Part shown: positions 14,398-21,779 of the stretch, in pieces
How the letters are laid out: every line of letters starts with the position of its first letter
Position numbering within the stretch: position 1 is the stretch's first letter
Assembly: GCA_003224075.1 (NCBI GenBank)
Contig: QHYF01000028.1
Span: 1 to 21,779 of the forward strand
DNA: 21,779 bases
Direction of reading: 5' to 3'
Source: Acidobacteriota bacterium
GTDB taxonomy: Bacteria; Acidobacteriota; Terriglobia; Acidiferrales; UBA7541
Program-made: the position numbers and the translations under genes
Notes under the pieces: generated by a model
What the model was told of the DNA's origin: nothing
The model's input: the letters and a program-made list of their open reading frames with translations, nothing else
The model's database searches: none

Positions 14398-15282
14398 ATG
14401 ACCGAACGCCAGGGATCAGTGCACGGGCCGAGCGAACACGAGTTGAACGAGATCCGCATGCTAATCGAAGAGCGGACGGGAATTTGCTTCGATGAATCGC
14501 GCGAGCGCTTCTTCTCCGCGCGCGTGCGCGAGCATCTGCGCGCAAAAGGAATGGAGCGGGGCACGGATCTGCTGCGCGTGATGCGCAAGTCCAACCTCGA
14601 ATATGAAGCGCTGCTCGAACGGTTGCTGACGCAGGAAACCAGCTTCTTCCGGTATCCGGGCGTATATGAGGCTTTCGAAAAGCGCGTCCTGCCTGAGCTG
14701 CACGTAAAAAAATTCTGGAAGAATCCCCGGACGCTCCGGATCTGGAGCGCCGGCTGCGCGACCGGCGAAGAACCCTATTCCATAGCCATGACCATCGCCG
14801 ATTCACTTTCGTTTGCGGATTCCTGGAACGTGGAGATCCTTGCAACCGATGTGGGGCGGCACGCCCTGAAGCACGCCGAACGCGGGATCTACAAGGGTCG
14901 CAGCATTGCAAGCGTGAACGAGAAGCAACTGGCAAACCATTTTTCCGGGGTCAACAGCGGATATCAAGTAAAGCCAAGACTGCGAAAGATGGTCTCTTTC
15001 GCACAGATGAACTTGGCTTCCGCTGTGTATGTCGGACGCATGGACGCGATCTTCTGCATGAATGTCCTCATCTATTTCTCAGAAGAACGCCGCCACTCGC
15101 TCGTGCAACGCTTCTACGACACGCTGGAACCCGGCGGCTATCTGTTCCTGGGACATTCGGAGTCCATCTCCAAGATGCCGGTGAAGTTTCAGGCCATCGT
15201 GCTGAACGACTGCATTCTCTACCGGAAACCGACTGCCGATGAATTGCAGAAACCCGAACTTGTGACGGAGGGACGAGCGTGA
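14398..15282 (+). CDS. cheR: CheR methyltransferase of the Pil-Chp-like cluster
   Basis: 294 residues from the ATG at 14398, 60 bases after the MCP stop. An ATG at 14341 would add 19 residues with no family match; neither has a strong ribosome-binding site. CheR motifs are complete: the N-terminal helix EHELNEIRMLIEERTGICFDES, the SAM site IWSAGCATGEEPYSIAM, ILATDVGRHALKHAERGIY, FCMNVLIYFSEERR and GYLFLGHSESI. It should methylate the MCP encoded just upstream, in the place of pilK. The stop overlaps the GTG start of cheA (GTGA). Confidence 0.93.
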   Translation: MTERQGSVHGPSEHELNEIRMLIEERTGICFDESRERFFSARVREHLRAKGMERGTDLLRVMRKSNLEYEALLERLLTQETSFFRYPGVYEAFEKRVLPELHVKKFWKNPRTLRIWSAGCATGEEPYSIAMTIADSLSFADSWNVEILATDVGRHALKHAERGIYKGRSIASVNEKQLANHFSGVNSGYQVKPRLRKMVSFAQMNLASAVYVGRMDAIFCMNVLIYFSEERRHSLVQRFYDTLEPGGYLFLGHSESISKMPVKFQAIVLNDCILYRKPTADELQKPELVTEGRA

Positions 15283-18260
15283 GCGCGCCGAACCGCGAAG
15301 CCGTCGAAGTGTTCCTCCAGGAAGCCTCAGAGCATCTGCAATATCTGCGGGAATACGTGAGCGTGCTGCAAGATGTTGATCCGCCCCGGGAAGAGCTGGA
15401 GCGCTTGTACATCTCGGCGCATACGCTCGGCGGCACTTCGGCCAGCTATGGATTTCCGCGGTTTTCGGAAATTGCCGCAAAACTCGCGCACGTCTTTCAG
15501 TATGCGTTGAACGCGCCGCTCGGCGAGGACCTTCACGGCCCATTGACGGAGTTTCTTGCGGACGGAATTTCCGTGCTCGAAACTGATCTCCTGGAAATCA
15601 GCGACACTGGCAAAGAAAATGTCGATGACATTTCCGTTTTCAAAGAGCGCTATCGCTTCGCGTTTCCGACGGAGCCTCCTCCACTGAATCTTGCTCAACC
15701 GGAGCCGCCCGAGCGATTTGCCTCGACGGAGGACCGCGAACCGCCCGTCGCCGCTGCAACGGGGTCCTATTTTGACGCGCTGCCTGGGGACGATGAGGTG
15801 CCGGGCGAAATTCTCGAGTTCTTCCAACCAGAAGCGGAAGAGCATCTCCAAGTGGTGAGTGATTGCCTGATTTCGCTGGAAGGCAACAACAATCCGGAAG
15901 AGATCAACAAACTTTTTCGCGCCATTCACACGGTGAAAGGTTCCGCGGCGCAAGTGGGATTGAAACGGCTGGGCGGAATCGCTCACCGTGTCGAAGATCT
16001 GATCGGGCGCTTGCGCGATGGTGAGATTGAACCATTGCCGGCGGTTGTGGATCTGTGCCTGGAGTCGGTTGACGTTCTGAGGAAGACTCTTCACAAGCAG
16101 TGGGCGCATGAATCCGACATGCGGGCTGGTGTGGATTCCCTGCTCGGCCGCATCGCGGAGTTCGCTCCTGCCGAACCGGAAGAGGCCGTGCCCCCCGCGG
16201 AATCGACTGCAAGCTTGGAACACCAGCAAGCGGGAGAAACAGAATCGACCGCATTGGCCGCTGCCTTTGCAAAGAAGGCGGCGAAACAACCTGCCCCTGG
16301 CAGGTCAGCAGCAAAATCGGTTCGCATCGCGCTTGCACGGCTCGACCGCATGATGAACACGGTCGGTGAGCTGGTCATTAACCGTACGCGCATGGTGGGC
16401 CGCGTAGCGGAACTCGAAAAGCTCGTCGACACGCTGAGTTTTTCGAAGGAACGGCTGCAAGGCAAGGTCGCGGAGTTTCAAGAGAAATATGAGTTCAACC
16501 GCATCAGCTCGAACCGCGGCACCGGACCATGGAGCGCGGGGACGGCGCCACGGATGCTTGCCAGCGCGGCTGCGGGCGATAAGTCCTTCTGGTCGGAATT
16601 CAGTGAATTGGAAATGGACCGCTACGACGATTTCAATATTTTGTCGCGCTCGATGGCGGAGATTTCGGCAGACGTGAATGAGGTGCTATCGCAGCTGGAA
16701 GGATTTATCGGGCGCGTCGAAGGCGACATCGACGAATTCACGAAGCTGGCGCATCACCTGCAGGATGAGATTACGGCGGCGCGAATGGTTCCCATCGGGA
16801 CGCTATATTCACGGCTGTCCCGTGCGGTGCGAGACGCCGCGAAATCGACCGGCAAGCAGGTGGCGCTTGATCTCTCGGGCAGTGAAACCGAACTTGACAA
16901 CAACATCATTCAGCAGATTTCCGATCCGCTTGTTCACTTGGTGCGCAATTCGGTCGCGCACGGTATCGAACACAGCAGCGAACGAGTCGGCGCTGGGAAG
17001 GCCCCAACGGGGAACATCATGCTGCGCGCGTATCACCGCGGCAATCAGATTTACATCGAAGTCGAAGATGACGGCCGTGGCATTGATTACGAGCGCGTGA
17101 AGCACAGCGCGATTGAGCGAAGCCTTGTTTCCCCGGAGACAGCTGACCGTCTGACGGAGCGCGATCTTCGTCAAATGCTCTTCCACCCGGGCTTCTCGAC
17201 CGCTCCGGTAAAAACGGAGTTGGCTGGACGCGGCGTCGGGTTGGACGTGGTCCGGTCAAACTTGAATGCCCTCAATGGCGAAATCGATATCCAGAGCACG
17301 AGCGGCCAGGGCACGAAGTTCACGCTCAAGGTGCCCCTCACGCTGATTATCTCTCCTGCCCTCTTCGTGCGGTGCGGGGCAACGAATTTCGCGCTGCCCT
17401 TGGCAGTCGTCGAGGAAATCCGCCGCCTGCGCGCCGATGAAATCGAGGACGTCGGCGGGAAATTGTTGACCAAGGTTCGCGACGTGGTGACCGAGGTCGT
17501 CCGCCTGGATACCTATCTGGGCTTGCCGCCCCTTGAACCGATCAACGGGTATTTCCGCATGGTCGTGGCGAATGCCGGAAGCCGGCAGATCGGCCTCGTC
17601 GTGGAGGAAGTCCTTGGCAAGGACGAAATCGTCATCAAGAATCTTGGCGAATATCTCCGCCGGGTGAAACTATTCCCGGGAACGACGATTGCGCCCGACG
17701 GCAGCTTGATTCTGCTAATCGATCTGAACCGCATGGTGGCGACGGAACAGAGCGAGCGCCGGCCCATCCAGGCCAATGCCAGCGCCGCCCGCATCTTTGC
17801 GCCCGGTTCGGCAGCGATTGCGCGTGGGACCATTCCTTCCGAGGCTATCGACCGCATCGAGCAAGAGCGCGTCATCGTCGTTGCGGACGACTCCATCAGC
17901 GTGCGCAAATTCGTCGGCCGAATGCTCGAGAAGAATGGCTACCGCGTGAAGCTGGCAGCCGACGGGCTGGAGGCGGCGGAACTGGTGGCGCAACACGGCT
18001 GCCATCTTGTCATCACCGACCTCGAGATGCCACGCATGACGGGCTACGAATTGATGGTGCAGTTGCGGCAGAGCCCCTCGACACGCCGGATCCCGGTGAT
18101 GGTTGTGACGTCCCGCGCGGGAGCAAAGCACCGCGACCGGGCTCTCAAGGAAGGCGCAGCGGCATTTCTGACCAAGCCGGTGCAGGAAGATCAACTGGTC
18201 GCTGCGGTCGAACAACTCATGGGAACGGGGGCTCCGCGCCCGGTCGCTCCGGTGGCGTAG
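15279..18260 (+). CDS. cheA: Hybrid CheA with two Hpt domains and C-terminal receiver (ChpA-like)
   Basis: 993 residues. Hpt1 at about 1-110 has His48 in AHTLGGTSASYGF; Hpt2 at about 180-290 has His217 in AIHTVKGSAAQVGL. A Pro/Ala linker precedes the P3 dimerisation helices (about 345-530). The kinase core has the N-box LVRNSVAHGIEH (Asn557), G1 DDGRG at 597-601 and G2 GRGVGLDVV. The CheW-like P5 domain (about 685-830) holds FALPLAVVEEIRRL. A receiver (about 865-985) has VVADDS, phosphoacceptor Asp914 in ITDLEMP, and FLTKP. In Hpt1 the Lys normally after HTL is Gly. GTG at 15279 has GGAGGG seven bases upstream and overlaps the cheR stop. The multi-Hpt plus receiver design matches ChpA-type kinases, though with fewer Hpt domains. 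It is the central kinase of this cluster. Confidence 0.96.
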   Translation: MSAPNREAVEVFLQEASEHLQYLREYVSVLQDVDPPREELERLYISAHTLGGTSASYGFPRFSEIAAKLAHVFQYALNAPLGEDLHGPLTEFLADGISVLETDLLEISDTGKENVDDISVFKERYRFAFPTEPPPLNLAQPEPPERFASTEDREPPVAAATGSYFDALPGDDEVPGEILEFFQPEAEEHLQVVSDCLISLEGNNNPEEINKLFRAIHTVKGSAAQVGLKRLGGIAHRVEDLIGRLRDGEIEPLPAVVDLCLESVDVLRKTLHKQWAHESDMRAGVDSLLGRIAEFAPAEPEEAVPPAESTASLEHQQAGETESTALAAAFAKKAAKQPAPGRSAAKSVRIALARLDRMMNTVGELVINRTRMVGRVAELEKLVDTLSFSKERLQGKVAEFQEKYEFNRISSNRGTGPWSAGTAPRMLASAAAGDKSFWSEFSELEMDRYDDFNILSRSMAEISADVNEVLSQLEGFIGRVEGDIDEFTKLAHHLQDEITAARMVPIGTLYSRLSRAVRDAAKSTGKQVALDLSGSETELDNNIIQQISDPLVHLVRNSVAHGIEHSSERVGAGKAPTGNIMLRAYHRGNQIYIEVEDDGRGIDYERVKHSAIERSLVSPETADRLTERDLRQMLFHPGFSTAPVKTELAGRGVGLDVVRSNLNALNGEIDIQSTSGQGTKFTLKVPLTLIISPALFVRCGATNFALPLAVVEEIRRLRADEIEDVGGKLLTKVRDVVTEVVRLDTYLGLPPLEPINGYFRMVVANAGSRQIGLVVEEVLGKDEIVIKNLGEYLRRVKLFPGTTIAPDGSLILLIDLNRMVATEQSERRPIQANASAARIFAPGSAAIARGTIPSEAIDRIEQERVIVVADDSISVRKFVGRMLEKNGYRVKLAADGLEAAELVAQHGCHLVITDLEMPRMTGYELMVQLRQSPSTRRIPVMVVTSRAGAKHRDRALKEGAAAFLTKPVQEDQLVAAVEQLMGTGAPRPVAPVA

Positions 18261-18267
18261 GCGAACA

Positions 18268-19392
18268 ATGGCGACCACCAACAAGAAGATTCGAATTCTC
18301 GTGGTGGAGGATTCCGCCTTCATGCGCAAGGTGCTGGAGACGATTTTCAACGCGGACGGACAGATGCAGGTCGTCGGCAACGCCAAGGACGGACGCGAGG
18401 CCGTTTCAATGGCGGAATCGCTCAAGCCCGACGTCATCACCATGGACATCAATATGCCTCACGTCGACGGTCTGCAGGCTACCGCGGAGATCATGACGAC
18501 GAATCCGCGGCCCATCGTCATCGTCAGCTCTGATTCCAAGGAAGGCGCGGCCAGCACCCTTCGCGCGCTGGAACTTGGCGCGATTGAATTTGTCGGCAAG
18601 CCATCAGGCGCCATTGATCTCGATATGCAGAGCGTGAAGGAAGAGCTCCTTCGCAAGGTGCGCATGGCCGCCAAAGTACGCGTCGTGCGCACCGCATCAC
18701 GCCTCGCTTCGACGATTCAGAATGCCAACGGTGCCAAGACTGCCTCTCCCGCACCCGTCAACAACCGCCCCGCGCCCGCTTCCGGCCTTGAACAGCGCTT
18801 CCCCGTGGTCGTGCTGGCAGCGTCAACGGGCGGACCGGCAACGGTGATGCGCATTGCTCCGGGTTTCACGCGCGACTTCCCTGCCGCGGTCATCCTGGTG
18901 CAACACATGCCCGCGTCATTCACGACGCAATACGCCGCGCAACTCGCTGAATTCACCGAAATTCGCGTGAAAGAAGCCGAAGCCAATGAATCGCTGCAAC
19001 CGGGAACCCTTTACATCTGCCCCGGTGGGCAACATCTCCGCGTCACACCGACGGGGCGGATCCAGCTTGACGGCGCCTCGGGCCGGATCAATGGCTATCT
19101 CCCGAATATCGACATCACCATGGAATCCATTGCTGCTTACGCGGGCGCGTTGAGCATCGCCGGCGTGCTTACGGGCATGGGAAGCGACGGAACCAACGGA
19201 GCCAAGGCGATCAAGTCCGCTGGAGGTCTGGTGCTCGCTCAAGACGAAGCGACAGCGGTAATTTTCGGCATGCCGTCCGAGGCTATCAAGGCAGGCGCCG
19301 TCGATCAGGTTCTCGGCATCGACGACATTTACGCGGCCATCGAGAAGCGCGTCCTTGCTATTTGCCGCCCATCACCCGCAGGAGTTCGCTGA
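18268..19392 (+). CDS. cheB: CheB receptor methylesterase / response regulator
   Basis: 374 residues, usual length. The receiver is at about 8-125 with phosphoacceptor Asp60 (ITMDINMP), and a Pro-rich linker covers about 155-178. The methylesterase domain carries the catalytic triad Ser186 (AASTGGP), His213 (LVQHMP) and Asp307 (GMGSDG), and GMPSEAIKAGAVDQVL. CheB removes methyl groups from MCP glutamates when phosphorylated by CheA, opposite to CheR. It begins seven bases after the cheA stop, and its TGA overlaps the next ATG (TGATG). Confidence 0.96.
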   Translation: MATTNKKIRILVVEDSAFMRKVLETIFNADGQMQVVGNAKDGREAVSMAESLKPDVITMDINMPHVDGLQATAEIMTTNPRPIVIVSSDSKEGAASTLRALELGAIEFVGKPSGAIDLDMQSVKEELLRKVRMAAKVRVVRTASRLASTIQNANGAKTASPAPVNNRPAPASGLEQRFPVVVLAASTGGPATVMRIAPGFTRDFPAAVILVQHMPASFTTQYAAQLAEFTEIRVKEAEANESLQPGTLYICPGGQHLRVTPTGRIQLDGASGRINGYLPNIDITMESIAAYAGALSIAGVLTGMGSDGTNGAKAIKSAGGLVLAQDEATAVIFGMPSEAIKAGAVDQVLGIDDIYAAIEKRVLAICRPSPAGVR

Positions 19393-19925
19393 TGCGGCTG
19401 GCGGCTCCAGCGAAAACGAGCCCGGTGCGAACGGAGCAGATTATTCTGTTTCGGGTCAGCGGACAGGTTTTTGCCGTATCTTCGGCTTCCGTGCAGGAAG
19501 TTCGCAGCGTGGATAGCCTTTCAGGCAGCGCAACGAAAATAGAAGCGCCCGGGCTGCGAAAAGTGCGCCAGGTCGTGCGGCGAGGCGAGAGGTCGCTCTT
19601 CATCGTCAACGCGGCCGCGCATTTTAACCTCCCTGCTTCCTCTGGAACGCTGGTTTTCGTGCTGCGCAAGACTCGCACGGGACTCTTGATCGACGGCATC
19701 GAGAAGATGACGAGCATGACGCGGCTCCAGGCGCTTCCCCTTTGCTTCTGCCATGAAGAGCGGCAATGGTACCGCGGACTGACCGCGCTTGATCAAAATG
19801 TCGTACCAGTAGTCCATCCAGAAGGATTCCTCTCACCCGAAGAACTTGCTTTGCTCGATGCGGCTCTGGAGCCTGTGGAGAACCCCGCTGAAGAGGGAGC
19901 CGAGGGAACAGAACTGGCCCAATGA
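19392..19925 (+). CDS. Divergent CheW-domain protein
   Basis: 177 residues. The N-terminus fits a CheW fold (EQIILFRVSGQVFAVSSASVQEVRS), but the diagnostic G-x-N-L-R-G motif is replaced by VRQVVRRGERSLFIVNAAAHF, and the segment after it is also unusual (LPLCFCHEERQWYRGLTALDQ). The acidic tail (about 155-177) is unlike CheW. GGAG lies eight bases before the ATG, which overlaps the CheB stop. It sits where chpC is found in Pil-Chp operons. It may couple a different partner, or be a non-coupling relative. Its array role is uncertain. Confidence 0.75.
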   Translation: MRLAAPAKTSPVRTEQIILFRVSGQVFAVSSASVQEVRSVDSLSGSATKIEAPGLRKVRQVVRRGERSLFIVNAAAHFNLPASSGTLVFVLRKTRTGLLIDGIEKMTSMTRLQALPLCFCHEERQWYRGLTALDQNVVPVVHPEGFLSPEELALLDAALEPVENPAEEGAEGTELAQ

Positions 19926-20357
19926 CGGCGTCGCTCGAACTCGAATTACAGTCGTTTGTCCTGCTGCGATTGGGCGAACGGCGTTTTGCCGTTTCTGCGC
20001 GACAAATTGCGGAACTGGTCGCGCCCAGCCGCGTTTTTCGTTTTCCGCACCACACGCCGAAAATCGAAGGCGTGATTCTGCGAAGAGGGAGGATTGTTCC
20101 GGTATGCGACGTGTCCGAGGCACTGACCGGAAAGCGCTTGACATCGCGCCGCTTTTACCTCATTGCCGTTCGACGCTACGGCGCGCATCAACGGGGAGAT
20201 GACGGCCGCGGGGGAAGCCGACGCGCCCCATGTCGCGGGCTGGTTATCGCATGACGGGGACGTAATTGAGGTATTGAATCTGGACGCGCTCACACCGGGG
20301 ACGGACGGAGTACTTGGGGAAAAGGCCGCTCGGGGAGCACTGGAGGCACGGCCGTGA
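19922..20357 (+). pseudogene. cheW: CheW-domain gene split by a frame change
   Basis: The start at 19922 overlaps the previous stop (ATGA). The first frame gives a good CheW N-terminal half (SFVLLRLGERRFAVSARQIAELV, IEGVILRRGRIVPVCDVSEAL, RRFYLIAV) and then turns to an Arg/Gly-rich tail ending at 20254. The rest of the domain (INGEMTAAGEADAPHVAGWL, DGDVIEVLNLDAL) is in another frame from about 20185, ending at a TGA at 20357 that overlaps the GTG of the next gene, as at the other junctions here. About 20 residues normally between the two halves also seem missing. So the ancestral gene ran 19922-20357 and suffered a frame-changing deletion, or there is an assembly error. A truncated 110-residue product is possible. 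Confidence 0.72.
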
Positions 20358-21127
20358 ACCCCGCCGAGCGCCCCGTCAAGATTCTGTTGATCGACAGCAA
20401 TGTTTATTTTGCGAAGCGCCTCGGCGACGCGCTCAAACGCGAAGGGTTTGAAGTCGCGCCCAGCACGCAAGCGGCATTTGCGCTCACAACACTCGAATAT
20501 GACGCGCCGAGCGCCATCCTCTGCGCAACGAACATGCGGGAGATGGGAGCCTTGGAAATCGCAAGAATCATTCGCGCCGATTCAAAAAACGCCAACCTGC
20601 CCATCATCGCGCTTGGCAACGGAAGCCAGCGCGCCCTCATGGAAGCGTTCCAGGCCGGCTGCGATGATTACATTGATCGCAGCCGCCAGCCGGCCGTCAT
20701 TGCCGCGCACGTGAAGCAAATCATCATCAGCAAGATGGAAGGCTTTCAACCCACGCAGATGCTTGCCCAGTCCGACACCAGTCTCAGCGGGAACTTGACG
20801 CACCACGACCTCACCGGCGTGATGCAGATGCTCGGCCATGCCCACCAGACGGGCGCGTTGCACATCAATGCGGGAGAGACCGACGGTGTGTTGTTCTATG
20901 ACGCGGGGGAGATTGTGCACGCGGAATGCGGCAATTTGTTTGGCGATGAGGCTGTCATTCACGTCCTGAAGACCTGCGTAAACGGCGGCGCAGGGGTGTA
21001 CAAATTCGTCTACGGAACGACGTCGCCGCAACGCACCGTGCTGCGGTCGGCCACCGATCTGATGCTGGATGCCATGCGCGAATACGATGAAGGGTCGCGA
21101 GACATGGCGGATAAGGAAGCGCAATGA
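20354..21127 (+). CDS. Pseudo-receiver with C-terminal PATAN (DUF4388) domain
   Basis: 257 residues. Residues about 8-125 have a receiver fold (VKILLIDSNVYFAKRLGDALKREG) but the phosphoacceptor position is Ala (ILCATNM) and the conserved Lys-Pro is Asp-Arg (YIDRS), so phosphorylation is unlikely. Residues about 140-245 fit the PATAN/DUF4388 domain: SLSGNLTHHDLTGVMQML, QTGALHINAGETDGVLFYDAGEIVHAECGN and a following helix GDEAVIHVLKTC. PATAN-receiver proteins in cyanobacteria regulate type IV pilus phototaxis through the pilus motor; whether this holds here is not known. The GTG at 20354 overlaps the broken CheW stop, and its own stop overlaps the next start (ATGA). Confidence 0.88.
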   Translation: MNPAERPVKILLIDSNVYFAKRLGDALKREGFEVAPSTQAAFALTTLEYDAPSAILCATNMREMGALEIARIIRADSKNANLPIIALGNGSQRALMEAFQAGCDDYIDRSRQPAVIAAHVKQIIISKMEGFQPTQMLAQSDTSLSGNLTHHDLTGVMQMLGHAHQTGALHINAGETDGVLFYDAGEIVHAECGNLFGDEAVIHVLKTCVNGGAGVYKFVYGTTSPQRTVLRSATDLMLDAMREYDEGSRDMADKEAQ

Positions 21128-21779
21128 GCGAAGCGATGACTATTCCGCCGCTGGGCGACGCGCCTGCCAAGCGGACACCCATCGTCTATTTCATCGACGA
21201 CAGCGCTACAATGCGCGAAGTAATCAAGATCGCTTTCCGCCGCGAAAACATCCACGTGATCACGTGCGCCGACGCGGCCTCCGCTCTTGCGCAGTTCGGA
21301 GAAAATCGCCCCGACGTTGTGATCACCGATGTCATCATGCCCGACCAGGACGGTTATTCCGTCTGCAGCCGGATCAAAGAACATCCGGAATTCAGCGCCA
21401 CTCCGGTTGTGTTGATGTCCGGCGTGGTCAATAAGAGCGTCGCCGATAAAGCGGTCGCCGTGAAAGCCGATGAACTGATTCGCAAGCCCTTTCAACCGCA
21501 GGAATTGATCGCCCGGGTGAAGAGCCTTTTGGAGCCAAAACGTGCAGCGCCCGCGCCTGTGGCCGAACACTCAGTCTCTTCAAATGCTCTGAGCAACCTT
21601 TTTGCGCCGCCCGTACCTCTTGCGGGACCTCGCAATGTCGCGCCCCCGCCACCAGAGGCGCAGACAGCTCCCGAATCTGCCTGGCCACGAGCACTCGCCG
21701 AGGCGTTTACTCCGCGACAGCCTGTGCCACTGCAACACGATCCTCATGCATCGGTCAGCGTCCCAGCGCGGCCTGCCCC
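21124..21779 (+). CDS. Response regulator receiver with Pro/Ala-rich extension (runs off the right edge)
   Basis: 218 codons are visible and the frame is open at the window end. The receiver is at about 18-137 with YFIDDSATMREV, phosphoacceptor Asp69 (ITDVIMPDQDG) and Lys in IRKPF. After residue about 140 comes a low-complexity Pro/Ala tail (APAPVAEHSVSSNAL, VAPPPPEAQ) that continues to the edge. Such tails often join a receiver to a second domain, which would be outside the window. ATG at 21124 overlaps the previous TGA. As the last visible gene of the Pil-Chp-like cluster it is a likely phosphorylation target of the hybrid CheA. Confidence 0.9.
   Translation, partial: MSEAMTIPPLGDAPAKRTPIVYFIDDSATMREVIKIAFRRENIHVITCADAASALAQFGENRPDVVITDVIMPDQDGYSVCSRIKEHPEFSATPVVLMSGVVNKSVADKAVAVKADELIRKPFQPQELIARVKSLLEPKRAAPAPVAEHSVSSNALSNLFAPPVPLAGPRNVAPPPPEAQTAPESAWPRALAEAFTPRQPVPLQHDPHASVSVPARPA

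Overview
The window holds two chemosensory gene sets with a GAF/PAS histidine kinase and an NtrC-type (sigma-54-dependent) response regulator between them. High G+C, near-continuous coding with many 4-base start/stop overlaps, a stand-alone secreted TonB C-terminal-domain protein, a PilZ-like protein and a PATAN (DUF4388) regulator together suggest an Acidobacteriota-like soil or subsurface bacterium. This placement is inferred from gene style, not from a marker gene.

Layout. Minus strand, 1-4417: a small secreted TonB_C protein, then a CHASE3-like methyl-accepting chemotaxis protein (MCP), CheW, CheR and the start of a CheA that leaves the window. A 439-base divergent intergenic region follows. 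Plus strand, 4857-8955: a soluble hybrid-less kinase (GAF + three PAS + HisKA + HATPase), a single receiver, and an NtrC-type activator, each overlapping the next by ATGA. Plus strand, 9227-11799: a PilZ-like protein, a 494-residue protein I do not recognise, and a pseudo-receiver fused to an isolated histidine-phosphotransfer (DHp) helix pair. Plus strand, 11933-21779: a Pil-Chp-like cluster in the order PilG/H-like receiver, CheW, MCP without a periplasmic domain, CheR, CheA with two Hpt domains and a C-terminal receiver, CheB, divergent CheW, broken CheW, pseudo-receiver with PATAN, and a receiver with a Pro/Ala-rich tail (cut by the window end). The order resembles pilG-pilI-pilJ-pilK-chpA-chpB-chpC of type IV pilus chemosensory systems.

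Main observation. Three intergenic regions each carry a -24/-12 type element of the form YTGGC-N6-CGTGC with the exact GG-N10-GC spacing of sigma-54 promoters: before the TonB_C gene (minus strand), before the PilZ-like gene, and before the PilG/H-like receiver. Upstream of each lies one or more copies of a 15-bp dyad, consensus GTYTCAGNNTGAGAC, at enhancer-like distances of roughly 90-240 bp. The dyad fits the expected binding site of the NtrC-type regulator encoded in the middle of the window. I infer a local regulon in which this kinase/regulator pair switches on both chemosensory operons and the PilZ operon.

The second-to-last CheW is split by a frame change with a missing segment, and several receivers and phosphotransfer domains have lost key residues; these are listed in the findings. 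No RNA genes, insertion sequences or CRISPR arrays were seen.
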